The position numbers and the translations under genes were made by a program. This document shows, piece after piece, positions 16,590-24,957 of a stretch of 64,000 nt of DNA. Position 1 is the stretch's first letter. Each line of letters begins with the position of its first letter. The stretch lies in contig JANQSA010000085.1 in the NCBI GenBank assembly GCA_028284285.1, positions 1-64,000 of the forward strand. The letters run 5' to 3'. This DNA is from Croceivirga sp. (GTDB lineage: Bacteria > Bacteroidota > Bacteroidia > Flavobacteriales > Flavobacteriaceae). The notes below the pieces were generated by a model. It was not told the DNA's origin and did no database searches. It saw only the letters and a program-made list of their open reading frames with translations.

Positions 16590-17825
16590 TCATTCGTCTC
16601 TTAGTGCTACAATGGGTTTTATTTGTGCCGCCCGGCGCGCCGGTACGTAGGCGGCGATAGCACCACAAACAATCAGTAATATGGTCACAAATATTGCGGT
16701 TCCTGTATTGATCGCCGGATTTGTGATGAAGTAGTTCTCTTCCAGGGTTTCCCCCTGGATCACATTTAGAATAACAATACCTATGATCATCCCCAAAAAT
16801 CCAAAAATAGCGGTGATGAATATGGACTCGAACATGATAGTCCCCGTAATTTTTTTGGGGGTAGCTCCCATCGCCTTTCGAATCCCGATCTCTTTGGTAC
16901 GTTCTTTTACCACAAACAACATGATATTGCTTATCCCAATTACTCCGGAAATGATCACTGCAAAGGCAATTCCGGAGATGATTAGCTGTAATACCCCTGC
17001 AAATTGTTGGTTTCTTTTTAGATCATCGGCTACGTTTTGAATAAAAATCCCCCGGGGATCTTCCGGACTGATCACCTTCTTCTTTCGCATGAATTCATCC
17101 AACTTGGTCTCAAATTGCAGGGCCCCGGCATATCCAATCGATTGGTTAAAGGCTATGATAATCTGATCTACCTTATCGTTATTTCCTTCGAGCAACTGTC
17201 TGGTGGTATAGGGAATATAAATAAACCGTTCTTCATTATCACCCCCGTCATCCTGAAATACGCCAATCACTTTAAAGGCACTCCCCCCGATATCGATATA
17301 TTTACCCATCGCATCCTCATCATCAAATAAATCGATCTCTACCAAACGGCCTATAACGGCGTATTTTGTCTTTTCGGCCAGATCCGTCTCGTTGATGTAG
17401 CGCCCTTTCATGATAATAGTCTTCTCTGAAAACTGATACCCGGGAGCCACCGCCCGGGTGTCATAATTATCGGATTCTTCCTTATACGTAACCAAAGCGT
17501 TTCTTGAAATACGCGGGGTGATATAATCAATTAAGGCTGTAAAATTCTTCTCAATATCTTCAAGATCCCCATTTTCAAATTCAATTTGGCGTTTCGCTTT
17601 AAAACCCCCGTAAGGTATGGTGGTTTGGCTGGGAAAAAGCCTTAGGATATTAGTAGCATCATCTCCGAAGAATTTTTCAAAGGTATTGTTCAGTCCGTTC
17701 CCCATCCCAAAAAGGGTCACAAAAATGAGGATCCCCAGGGCTACGGTAAAGCCGGTTAAAAACGTGCGGAGTTTGTTTTTGCCAATGGCCTCAAATATTT
17801 CCTTCCAGGTATCCCTACTGAACAT
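16590..17825 (-). CDS. MacB/FtsX-type ABC transporter permease (module 2, type A)
   Basis: A 411-residue permease with the same layout as its neighbours: an N-terminal helix after NKLRTFLTGF, a periplasmic core domain, then three helices with coupling segment VKERTKEIGIRKAMGATP. Its N-terminus is nearest to the permease at 21009-22253, with GFTVALGILIFVTLFG(M)G matching GLSVASGIFILVILLGFG. The gene overlaps the upstream ATPase gene by 11 bases, indicating coupled translation and a direct partnership with that ATPase. It probably forms a heterodimer with the type B permease encoded next. Confidence 0.93.
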   Translation of the reverse strand: MFSRDTWKEIFEAIGKNKLRTFLTGFTVALGILIFVTLFGMGNGLNNTFEKFFGDDATNILRLFPSQTTIPYGGFKAKRQIEFENGDLEDIEKNFTALIDYITPRISRNALVTYKEESDNYDTRAVAPGYQFSEKTIIMKGRYINETDLAEKTKYAVIGRLVEIDLFDDEDAMGKYIDIGGSAFKVIGVFQDDGGDNEERFIYIPYTTRQLLEGNNDKVDQIIIAFNQSIGYAGALQFETKLDEFMRKKKVISPEDPRGIFIQNVADDLKRNQQFAGVLQLIISGIAFAVIISGVIGISNIMLFVVKERTKEIGIRKAMGATPKKITGTIMFESIFITAIFGFLGMIIGIVILNVIQGETLEENYFITNPAINTGTAIFVTILLIVCGAIAAYVPARRAAQIKPIVALRDE

Positions 17826-18519
17826 GAGATTCCACTCTTACTTGTTCAATTTTTTCATCCTTCTCTATCACACCATCTTTTAAATACACAATACGCTTAC
17901 ACATATGGGCAATATCATCTTCGTGGGTTACCACCAAAATGGTATTCCCCTGATCGTTGATCTTTTGGATAAGCTCCATGATCTCGTAAGACGTAACACT
18001 ATCCAGGGCGCCGGTAAGCTCATCTGCCAGCAACACTTTGGGTTCTGCCGCCATGGCCCTTGCAATGGCCACCCGCTGTTTTTGCCCCCCGGAAAGTTCG
18101 CTGGGCAGGTGATGGGCCCAATCTTTCAATCCTACCTGCTCCAAATACTTCAATGACTTTTCCTGTCGTTGTTTTCTGGGCATCCGCTGATAATACAGGG
18201 GCAATGCTACATTCTCCAGAGCGTTTTTGTAATTGATCAGATTGAATGATTGAAATATAAACCCTAAAAACTTATTGCGGTATTGCGCCGCTTTGGTCTC
18301 GCTTAAATTCTTAATAGGAACACCATCCAGAATATACTCTCCGCTATCGGCATTATCCAACATTCCCAGTATATTCAGTAAGGTAGATTTTCCGGAACCC
18401 GAAGATCCCATTATGGCCACCAATTCTCCGTCTTCTACAGATAAGTTGATCCCTTTGAGAACGTGAAGGGAATTGCTTCCCATTTGGTAGGACTTGTGAA
18501 GGTCTTTAATTTCTATCAT
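17815..18519 (-). CDS. ABC transporter ATPase, MacB/LolD class
   Basis: A 234-residue cytoplasmic ATPase, the only one in this eight-gene cluster. Walker A is GSSGSGKST at 38-46 (Lys44), the Q-loop is FIFQ at 87-90, the signature is LSGGQ at 142-146, Walker B is KVLLADE at 161-167 with catalytic Glu167, and the switch His is in VTHEDD. The usual ADEPTG is ADELTG here (Leu168 in place of Pro). MacB/LolD-class ATPases power periplasm-facing transport by FtsX-type permeases. It overlaps the downstream permease gene by 11 bases and sits centrally between the two permease-adaptor modules. Confidence 0.95.
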   Translation of the reverse strand: MIEIKDLHKSYQMGSNSLHVLKGINLSVEDGELVAIMGSSGSGKSTLLNILGMLDNADSGEYILDGVPIKNLSETKAAQYRNKFLGFIFQSFNLINYKNALENVALPLYYQRMPRKQRQEKSLKYLEQVGLKDWAHHLPSELSGGQKQRVAIARAMAAEPKVLLADELTGALDSVTSYEIMELIQKINDQGNTILVVTHEDDIAHMCKRIVYLKDGVIEKDEKIEQVRVESHVQ

Positions 18520-18606
18520 GATTGGTTTCTTAGCTATCCGATCCCGCTATAGGACTGACAAGTTGTTAAATTGTTACAAGAATTGTACAAAAGTTTTGTT
18601 AAATGA

Positions 18607-19719
18607 TTAACGGCTGCCTGCTTCGTCTTCTACGTTGTTCCAAACCTTAATCTTGTCGTCTTTTGAAATCCCGGATTTTACCTCCACAAAAATCCCATCA
18701 CTGATTCCCAATTCAACGGCTTTCCGCTCAAATTGCTGATCGCCTACTTCCACTTCTACAAAAGGGGATTTGGTATCGTCATCAAACTGTACCAGTGCTT
18801 CTTTTAAGGCCAGTACACTATCTGCCCTGGCCAGAATAATGGAAGCATTGGCGCTTAGACCGGCACGGATAAAGGTGGAATCCTGTTTGGTAAGCGTGCC
18901 TTTGATCTCAAATTGTATGGCCCCATTTTCTTCTACACCCTTTGGTGCAATATAGTCCAGCACCGCATCAAACACCTGGTCTTCTATGGCACCCACCGTA
19001 ATTTCCAAAGGAAGGTCTTTGTATATTTTTCCTACTTCAGATTCATCTACTTTCCCCTCAAAGATCATGCGTTCCACATCGGCAATAGCGGCAATAGTGG
19101 TCCCTTCATTAAAGTTATTGCTTTCAATAACCTGGTTCCCCTTTTCTACCGGAACATCCAAAACCATTCCGCTTACGGTAGAACGGATCAGGGTAAGGGC
19201 TTGGTTGCCATATCCCGAAGCGGTCCCGGTTTTAATGATATCATAACGTTTGGTAGCCGCACTGTAGGACTGTCTCGCCTGGTCAAAAGCTACTTCAGCC
19301 TGCTCCAGATCGGCCTGAGAAATTACCCCTTTATTAAACAATTCCAGTTGCCGATCGTAGTTTCGTTTGGAATCGTTTAAGGTGATCTTGGACTGATCTA
19401 TGGCATCCCGGGCATCGTTAAGTGCAGTTAGGTTGGGAACTACCGTAATCTTTGCCAAAAGGTCCCCGGTTTTCACATAATCCCCCCCTTCAACATAGAC
19501 CTCTTCTATTACCCCGGAGATATTGGGTTTTATCAATACTTCCTCCAACGGCAGGATACTTCCGGTAGCTACCGCTTTTTTTACAATAGTCTGTTTTGTC
19601 GGAATTTCAGTTTTATAGACGACGGGGTCTTCCGAATTCTTTTGGTACAGATAGTACATGGCTCCGGCAAAGGAAACTACGATAAACAGTAAAATGATAA
19701 TGGTTACCGATTTTTTCAT
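18607..19719 (-). CDS. Periplasmic adaptor protein, MacA-like (module 1)
   Basis: A 370-residue membrane-fusion protein, paralogous to the adaptor at 14146-15291. It has an N-terminal anchor (about 5-24), a lipoyl half-motif (ATGSILPLEEVLIKPNISG), a helical hairpin (about 105-170), a second lipoyl half and a beta-barrel (NNFNEGTTIAAIAD). It lacks the acidic tail of its paralogue. An 87-bp gap separates it from the ATPase gene downstream, the largest gap inside the cluster, so an internal promoter is possible there. Two type A/B permease genes precede it. Confidence 0.94.
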   Translation of the reverse strand: MKKSVTIIILLFIVVSFAGAMYYLYQKNSEDPVVYKTEIPTKQTIVKKAVATGSILPLEEVLIKPNISGVIEEVYVEGGDYVKTGDLLAKITVVPNLTALNDARDAIDQSKITLNDSKRNYDRQLELFNKGVISQADLEQAEVAFDQARQSYSAATKRYDIIKTGTASGYGNQALTLIRSTVSGMVLDVPVEKGNQVIESNNFNEGTTIAAIADVERMIFEGKVDESEVGKIYKDLPLEITVGAIEDQVFDAVLDYIAPKGVEENGAIQFEIKGTLTKQDSTFIRAGLSANASIILARADSVLALKEALVQFDDDTKSPFVEVEVGDQQFERKAVELGISDGIFVEVKSGISKDDKIKVWNNVEDEAGSR

Positions 19720-19747
19720 TATGATAATTTTTGATTGATTTACTACT

Positions 19748-21007
19748 TTATTCTGTTCGCAACGCCTCTATAGGCCTCACTTTAATGGCACTGTTCGCCG
19801 GGATAAATCCGGCCAGAAGGCCTGAAAATACCAATACGGTCAAGGCACTGGCCACTACACCGATACTTACACTTGGGTTGAGAAACATATCCACCGGGCC
19901 CACGCTATCCAACAGGCTGTTAATACCATAAATGGTCAGCGCCCCGAATATGATCCCCGTCATACCGGAAATAATAGTCAGGAAAATGGATTCCATTAAG
20001 ATCTGTTTTTTTATGGACCATGGTGATTCCCCCAGGGCCCTTCGGATACCAATTTCCTTGGTACGTTCTTTTACCACAATGAGCATAATATTGCTCACCC
20101 CGATAATTCCCGAAATGAGCACAAAACTTCCTACAATAATGGCTATCCAACGAATACCGGCAAACAGGCTCTCTACCCTGTTGTACTGTTCATAGAGGTC
20201 AAAATACCCTATAGCGCGATTATCCTCCGGATGTACCTTGTGTTTCTTTTTCATCACATCAACGATTTTTTCCTTCAGCACGGAAATAGAGCTGCCATCC
20301 TTTGCGGTTATCGCCATCCAGCCTACATCCTGTCCCCTGTTAAACGCCTGTGAAAAGGCTGTAAAGGGAACAAAGATCTCTTTTTGCCCTTCTTCTCCCC
20401 CATCACTGGTGTTCTTTTTATAAGTGCCTACCACCAGGAAGTTTACCCCCTGGATTTTAATATAGGTGCCTAATACCTCCTCGCCTTTTTCGTACAGATC
20501 GTTGCGTACCCCCAGCCCAATGATCGCTATCTTTCGTTTCTCATTAATATCATTGTAATTGATAAACCGTCCTGAAGTGACCGTCATGGGATCCTGGTTA
20601 ATAATTTCGGGGTAATCCCCATATATATTGTAGGCTCCGGTTTTTAATCCACGTACCACATTGTTCCCTCCGGAACTGAATCCCCCCAGCTGATTCCTTG
20701 GCGAGATAAACCGAAGATTGGGCACATTATCCCAAATGCTTTGTACATCCTCCTGCTGAAACTCAAAACTCCTGTCCTTTGGAAGGCCCTGATAGGGTTT
20801 TGTGGTCCTGCGGGTCCACATAAACATGGTATTGGTTGCAATATCCCCGAAATCTGCATTGATCCCGTTTTCCAGACCCTTTCCCGCAGCCAGCAAAACG
20901 ATCAAAATAAAGATCCCCCAAAACACCCCAAAGGCGGTGAGCACTGTCCTGAACCAATTAGTAGTCAGCACTTCTAAAATCTCTTTCCAGCGATCTCTGT
21001 TAAACAT
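19748..21007 (-). CDS. MacB/FtsX-type ABC transporter permease (module 1, type B)
   Basis: A 419-residue permease: one N-terminal helix, a periplasmic core domain and three C-terminal helices with coupling segment VKERTKEIGIRRALGESP. Closest in the window to the permease at 15326-16588, sharing FVWA/FMWT, the PY segment and GLKTGAYNIYGDYPE-like blocks. It starts one base after the stop codon of the type A permease upstream. No ATPase is encoded in module 1, so it presumably uses the shared one at 17815-18519. Confidence 0.93.
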   Translation of the reverse strand: MFNRDRWKEILEVLTTNWFRTVLTAFGVFWGIFILIVLLAAGKGLENGINADFGDIATNTMFMWTRRTTKPYQGLPKDRSFEFQQEDVQSIWDNVPNLRFISPRNQLGGFSSGGNNVVRGLKTGAYNIYGDYPEIINQDPMTVTSGRFINYNDINEKRKIAIIGLGVRNDLYEKGEEVLGTYIKIQGVNFLVVGTYKKNTSDGGEEGQKEIFVPFTAFSQAFNRGQDVGWMAITAKDGSSISVLKEKIVDVMKKKHKVHPEDNRAIGYFDLYEQYNRVESLFAGIRWIAIIVGSFVLISGIIGVSNIMLIVVKERTKEIGIRRALGESPWSIKKQILMESIFLTIISGMTGIIFGALTIYGINSLLDSVGPVDMFLNPSVSIGVVASALTVLVFSGLLAGFIPANSAIKVRPIEALRTE

Positions 21008-21008
21008 A

Positions 21009-22253
21009 TTATTCGTCCCTTAATGCTTCAATGGTATGTACGCTGGCCGCTCGCCATGCAGGGAAAAACCCGGCCAGGGTACCGGCCAGAATAAGTACAA
21101 TTACAGTGGTAAAAGCCACATTAAAATTGACCGAAGGGTTTACCACATAGTCAATTTCGATATGCGGTCCTACAACTTCCAACAAGGCCATGCTGAAAAT
21201 CAGTCCTCCAAAACCTGAAATAGCGGTTACAAATATGGCCTCATGCAAGATCATAGCGATAATGGACCAGGGCCTGGCGCCCAATGCCTTTCGTATGCCT
21301 ATCTCACGGGTACGCTCCTTAACTACAATGAGCATAATATTGCTTACCCCAACTACCCCGGCAATAATGGTACAGATACCCACAAACCAGAAAAACAACT
21401 TTATATTATTGGTCAGGCTGTAATAGCGCTTTGCTTCTTCCATAGCGCTCCAAACATTTATGGCGGAAGTGTCGTCAGGGGCTACGGTATGCAATTCTTG
21501 GAGGTGGGACCGCAGGTTTTCTTTGAACCCGATAGACTGCGCTACCGCCTGGTCAAAGTTCTCCATAGGATCCAGGGTGAAAAACATAGTGTTTATCCGG
21601 TTACCCCCATTGAACACCTTTTGCGCAGTGGTGATTGGAATATAAATTCGCTCCTCTTCCCTATCGCGATGGTCTTTAAAAACCCCTATTATTTTAAAGG
21701 GAATTCCCGATACCTCTATATACTCGCCTAAAGGCGTATCCACTGTGTTAAAAACATCAGTTCTGATCTTTTTGCCAATAACAGCTACCTTGGCTGTCGA
21801 ATTTTGGTCGTAGTAATTCAAAAAGCGCCCCTCTATCATGCTGGCGTTTTCTATGAATTGATATTTATGGGAAACGCCCTGAATGCTATACACCAGGCTT
21901 TCTTTCCCATAGTTTACCGTTACCCCGCGAACAAACATCCTGCTGGATTTGTGTTCAATAAGCTCCTTAAGCAGTGTACTGGAGGATTCGTAGTTTTCGT
22001 TTACCAACTGTATCCTGCGCCCCGGGTTCATCCCCCTGTATTCCTTTGAAGTGACCCCCGGCCAAACTTCAATGCTGGTGGACGCATCTTGCTGAAACTC
22101 CTGTTCAATACCGTTGCGCATTCCCTGTCCAAAACCCAGCAGAATTACCAGGATAAAAATCCCGGAAGCTACGGAAAGGCCCGTAAGAAAAGTGCGCAAT
22201 TTGTTTTTGCGAATAGTATCGAAGATCTCTTGCCATCTTTCGATGTCAAACAT
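21009..22253 (-). CDS. MacB/FtsX-type ABC transporter permease (module 1, type A)
   Basis: A 414-residue permease and the first gene of the export cluster. It has the standard layout of N-terminal helix, MacB-type periplasmic domain (about 45-250) and three helices with coupling segment VKERTREIGIRKALGARP. It pairs with the type A permease of module 2. The 105 bp upstream contain the terminator of the preceding operon and a short direct repeat (TACGTT twice near 22283-22300), but no clear TAnnTTTG box, so the promoter is not located. Confidence 0.93.
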   Translation of the reverse strand: MFDIERWQEIFDTIRKNKLRTFLTGLSVASGIFILVILLGFGQGMRNGIEQEFQQDASTSIEVWPGVTSKEYRGMNPGRRIQLVNENYESSSTLLKELIEHKSSRMFVRGVTVNYGKESLVYSIQGVSHKYQFIENASMIEGRFLNYYDQNSTAKVAVIGKKIRTDVFNTVDTPLGEYIEVSGIPFKIIGVFKDHRDREEERIYIPITTAQKVFNGGNRINTMFFTLDPMENFDQAVAQSIGFKENLRSHLQELHTVAPDDTSAINVWSAMEEAKRYYSLTNNIKLFFWFVGICTIIAGVVGVSNIMLIVVKERTREIGIRKALGARPWSIIAMILHEAIFVTAISGFGGLIFSMALLEVVGPHIEIDYVVNPSVNFNVAFTTVIVLILAGTLAGFFPAWRAASVHTIEALRDE

Positions 22254-22312
22254 TTGGGCTGGTTTTAATGATTGATGAAATACGTTAGCGTACGTTCATA
22301 AGACTATTCGCC

Positions 22313-22340
22313 AAAAAAAATGTTACAGTTTTTCCTGTAA
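22313..22340 (-). terminator. Terminator after the oxidase assembly operon
   Basis: TTACAG and CTGTAA form a perfect 6-bp stem around a 6-nt loop, followed on the minus strand by CA and a run of eight T. It lies 18 bp after the stop of the small CxxC protein gene. The stem is weak (two GC pairs); an operator for the export cluster is the alternative reading. Confidence 0.5.
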
Positions 22341-22358
22341 TTTTTTAAAAAGCGAAGT

Positions 22359-22580
22359 TTAACTTTTTATTTTCCGGTAGACCAAATAAAACACTCCCCC
22401 CACTAAAATGTAGGGAATGGCCATTAAGTACACTATACCGTTGTTGATCCCTTCTGCCTGACTATTGTCGGCCTCGCTCTCCAATGCCGCCCTGCACATG
22501 GCGCATTGCGCTTCTAGAAGCGTTGGACTCAAAAGCGCCATTACCACGAGCACAGCTATGATCGTTTTTTTATTGGACAT
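22359..22580 (-). CDS. Small two-helix membrane protein with CxxC motif
   Basis: A 73-residue protein. A signal-like first helix ends LLEAQ, followed by CAMC (Cys26 and Cys29) and a second membrane helix (about 48-67) with a basic end. I do not recognise a named family. It overlaps the DUF420 gene by 11 bases and ends an operon devoted to cytochrome oxidase assembly. A copper- or thiol-handling role at the periplasmic face is therefore plausible, but it is inferred from context only. Confidence 0.8.
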   Translation of the reverse strand: MSNKKTIIAVLVVMALLSPTLLEAQCAMCRAALESEADNSQAEGINNGIVYLMAIPYILVGGVFYLVYRKIKS

Positions 22581-23103
22581 AATAGGGGGAAATCATCAGA
22601 TACACAATAACACCGGTAACCGCTACATATAACCAAATGGGAAAAGTATACTTTGCCCAGGCTTTGTGCGCCTTAAAATCCTTCAGGTAGGTTTTGCTGT
22701 AGGTGATCAACACCAGGGGAATTACGGCAATAGAAAGCACAATATGGGAAATAAGAATGAAGAAATATACATACCTAAGCATCCCTTCCCCTCCGTAAGG
22801 CGTGGAATCGGAGGTCATATGATAGGCCACATACATGACCAAAAAAAGGACAGAGAATACAATGCAGGTGGTCATTAGTCTTTGATGCAGTTGTGGTTTC
22901 CCATTTTTAATAGCTACCACGGCAACTACCAGCAATATTGCGGTAATCCCGTTTATGCTGGCATAAATCGGCGGGAGGAAGGTTAAGGGTTGTGCATTGG
23001 GAATTTTGTAGCCGAACAATACCGCCACCACCAGGGGTATGGCAACGGATAATACCGTAATCCAAACCTTTACCTTTTTTTCCTGCTTAAGTGTAGTTTC
23101 CAT
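22570..23103 (-). CDS. DUF420 membrane protein (oxidase-associated)
   Basis: A 177-residue protein with about five membrane helices. Conserved His residues lie within or near helices (QLHQRLM, AYHMTS, ISHIVLS, KAHKAW), the DUF420 pattern. In other bacteria DUF420 genes lie next to SCO and oxidase genes and are suspected to help in haem or copper insertion; the mechanism is not established. It starts one base before the SCO gene ends downstream of it in the operon, and is therefore tightly coupled. Confidence 0.9.
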   Translation of the reverse strand: METTLKQEKKVKVWITVLSVAIPLVVAVLFGYKIPNAQPLTFLPPIYASINGITAILLVVAVVAIKNGKPQLHQRLMTTCIVFSVLFLVMYVAYHMTSDSTPYGGEGMLRYVYFFILISHIVLSIAVIPLVLITYSKTYLKDFKAHKAWAKYTFPIWLYVAVTGVIVYLMISPYYVQ

Positions 23104-23847
23104 TTATTCCGAAAGCAATTTTTGAATATCTTCTTTTAACATGGTGATCTGCTGGGGTTCTCCTTCATTGTTTACGCCCTGCTCTTCCGTTATGGTACCC
23201 CGGTAATAAATGATAGGATTCCCATGGGCATCTGTCCGAGAACGCAAATAGCCCTGTTTGTCCACCAGTGCAAACATGCCCGAATGTTCAAATCCACCCG
23301 GGGCATCGGCAGCTTCATTGGCGAAAATATAAAACCCTTCCCGCGCCAGGGTGTAAATACTATCCTGATCCCCGGTTAATAAATGCCAGTTGGGATTGAC
23401 GATCCCGAATTTCCCGGCATAGTCTTTAAGCACCTGCGGACTATCGTATCTTGGATTGATGGTAAAGGACGCCGCTCCAAAGTCCGGAATGTCCCGAAAT
23501 GTATTTTGGAGTTCCACAAGGTTACCGGTCATGATCGGGCAGATGGTAGGACAGGTAGTGAAAAAGAAGTCCACCACATATACTTTTCCCAAATAGTCTT
23601 TATCGGTAACCAGGACACTGTCCTGGTTCAGAAAAGAAAAACCCGGCACTTTACGCTTTTGCCCGTCATTAACAATGTACGACAATTCCAGAGCGGCTGT
23701 AACCCCCGCCAGCCTGTTATCCTCCACCACTGTGCCCGTTTTAATCCGTTTGGTGATTTCCAGTACGGCAAAAATACCGAAGAGCAACACCACGGCGGAG
23801 ACCCATATATAGGTATATTTCTTTTTGTTACTTGCTCCTTTGGGCAT
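23104..23847 (-). CDS. SCO family copper chaperone (SCO1/SenC)
   Basis: A 247-residue protein with an N-terminal membrane anchor (about 11-30) and a periplasmic thioredoxin fold. Copper ligands Cys99 and Cys103 (TTCPTICP) and distal His188 (GFEHSG) are all present. SCO proteins deliver copper to, or keep reduced, the CuA site of oxidase subunit II, here the product of the cox2 gene at 51082-52215. Its start overlaps the cysteine-less neighbour by 20 bases. Identification is secure. Confidence 0.95.
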   Translation of the reverse strand: MPKGASNKKKYTYIWVSAVVLLFGIFAVLEITKRIKTGTVVEDNRLAGVTAALELSYIVNDGQKRKVPGFSFLNQDSVLVTDKDYLGKVYVVDFFFTTCPTICPIMTGNLVELQNTFRDIPDFGAASFTINPRYDSPQVLKDYAGKFGIVNPNWHLLTGDQDSIYTLAREGFYIFANEAADAPGGFEHSGMFALVDKQGYLRSRTDAHGNPIIYYRGTITEEQGVNNEGEPQQITMLKEDIQKLLSE

Positions 23848-24460
23848 TGTTCTTTTTTAAGGCCAGCCGATACTCGGCCAGAATTATTTTGACGTCATCC
23901 TCCATTTTATTATTGAGTTCGGCCACGGAAATGGCATTATAGCCGTATTTGGTGCCCTCATCTTCATCATCCTTCCTGCCCCTGAGGTTCCCTTCCTTGT
24001 CGATGATAAAGACGTAGGGTGTTCCCAAGGTAGTATTCAATTCCAAATCGGAACCCAGGCTTTCAAAAAGGGCCTGAATGCTCTCAGCATCCGAAAAAAC
24101 AAAATTCCATTTATGCGTTGGGGTCAGCTGCTCCAATTCCTGCTTCAGGGCCGCTACTTTTTCTTCCTCGCCTTCAGGCACCACCATTAAAAACCGGAAG
24201 TCATTGAATTCATAAAAGCGTTTGTATATCTTTTGATTGAGATTAAACGCAACACCTTTTTGCCTATTCACATCCTTACCTAAGAACCCAAGAATGGTAA
24301 TTTTACCCTGGAACGTCTGGTCTTTGTCCATAAAGCCTACATCCCGGATATTTTCCTGTAAGACCGGCAACCTTCCAAAGTTGTTTACCCCGGAAGCAAA
24401 AAACAAATAGGCTACCAGCGGGAAGATGAAAAGCACCACTAAAACGAACGTCTTTTTCAC
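23828..24460 (-). CDS. Membrane-anchored thioredoxin-fold candidate without cysteines, SCO neighbour
   Basis: The frame can be extended to a TTG at 24481, but that start lies on the edge of a terminator T-run. I prefer the GTG at 24460, giving KKTFVLVVLFIFPLVAYLFF, a membrane anchor, and 210 residues. The periplasmic part contains FQGKITILGFLG, then a helix and GTPYVFIIDKEGNLRGR, a pattern like the peroxiredoxin/SCO fold. There is no cysteine anywhere, so it cannot do thiol chemistry or bind copper in the SCO way. It overlaps sco by 20 bases. A structural or partner role in oxidase assembly is inferred. Confidence 0.78.
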   Translation of the reverse strand: MKKTFVLVVLFIFPLVAYLFFASGVNNFGRLPVLQENIRDVGFMDKDQTFQGKITILGFLGKDVNRQKGVAFNLNQKIYKRFYEFNDFRFLMVVPEGEEEKVAALKQELEQLTPTHKWNFVFSDAESIQALFESLGSDLELNTTLGTPYVFIIDKEGNLRGRKDDEDEGTKYGYNAISVAELNNKMEDDVKIILAEYRLALKKNNAQRSK

Positions 24461-24486
24461 AGCCGTAATTTCAGTATGCAAAAATA

Positions 24487-24512
24487 AAAAAAGGCGGTGG
24501 TATCACCGCCTA
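24487..24512 (-). terminator. Strong terminator inside the oxidase accessory cluster
   Basis: AGGCGGTG and CACCGCCT form a perfect 8-bp GC-rich stem with a 4-nt loop. On the minus strand it is followed by seven T. It lies 22 bp after the subunit IV gene and would separate cyoE-cox3-cox4 from the downstream SCO block, at least partly. Confidence 0.88.
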
Positions 24513-24533
24513 ATAAACTCTTAAACAATTGCG

Positions 24534-24923
24534 TTAAAAATCCCAGGCCAGGAAACCTTCTTTAAATACCTCAAAGACATAGGTAGCTTCAAACAGCAAA
24601 ATAAAGATAAGGTAAGACACCAGGAAAATCGGGGTCCAAACTACCGCCCGGCGCAGGGAACTGCGCTCATCCCGCATGTGCATAAAATCCCAGGTAATGT
24701 AATAGGCTTTTACCAGGGTAAGGATGATAAAGATCCAATTGAGCAACTTCATTTCCAGAAAGTAATTTTTGACCAAAACTTCCGGCTTAAAGATCCCAAG
24801 GACTACTTCCACGGCCGTTACTATGGATAGAAAAATCAATACCGACCAAATCTTTTGGGTGTTGGATTTAAAGTTGATCCCCCCTGCCCATCTGAATGCT
24901 TTTAAAATATGTTCGTGTCCCAT
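24534..24923 (-). CDS. Cytochrome c oxidase subunit IV family protein
   Basis: A 129-residue protein with three membrane helices (about 27-47, 57-78, 92-115), the layout of prokaryotic oxidase subunit IV (COX4_pro). It starts MGHEHILKAF and ends in a short charged tail. Subunit IV stabilises the oxidase core and has no cofactor. It follows the long subunit III gene by 34 bp and precedes a strong terminator. Confidence 0.88.
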   Translation of the reverse strand: MGHEHILKAFRWAGGINFKSNTQKIWSVLIFLSIVTAVEVVLGIFKPEVLVKNYFLEMKLLNWIFIILTLVKAYYITWDFMHMRDERSSLRRAVVWTPIFLVSYLIFILLFEATYVFEVFKEGFLAWDF

Positions 24924-24957
24924 GTATTTTTTGATATTAGACGTAAGATGTTAGACT

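Noticed and set aside
15292-22253. Assembly error explaining the duplicated permease-adaptor module
   Set aside because: Paralogues differ throughout and have different lengths, so this is an old duplication and not a repeated read.
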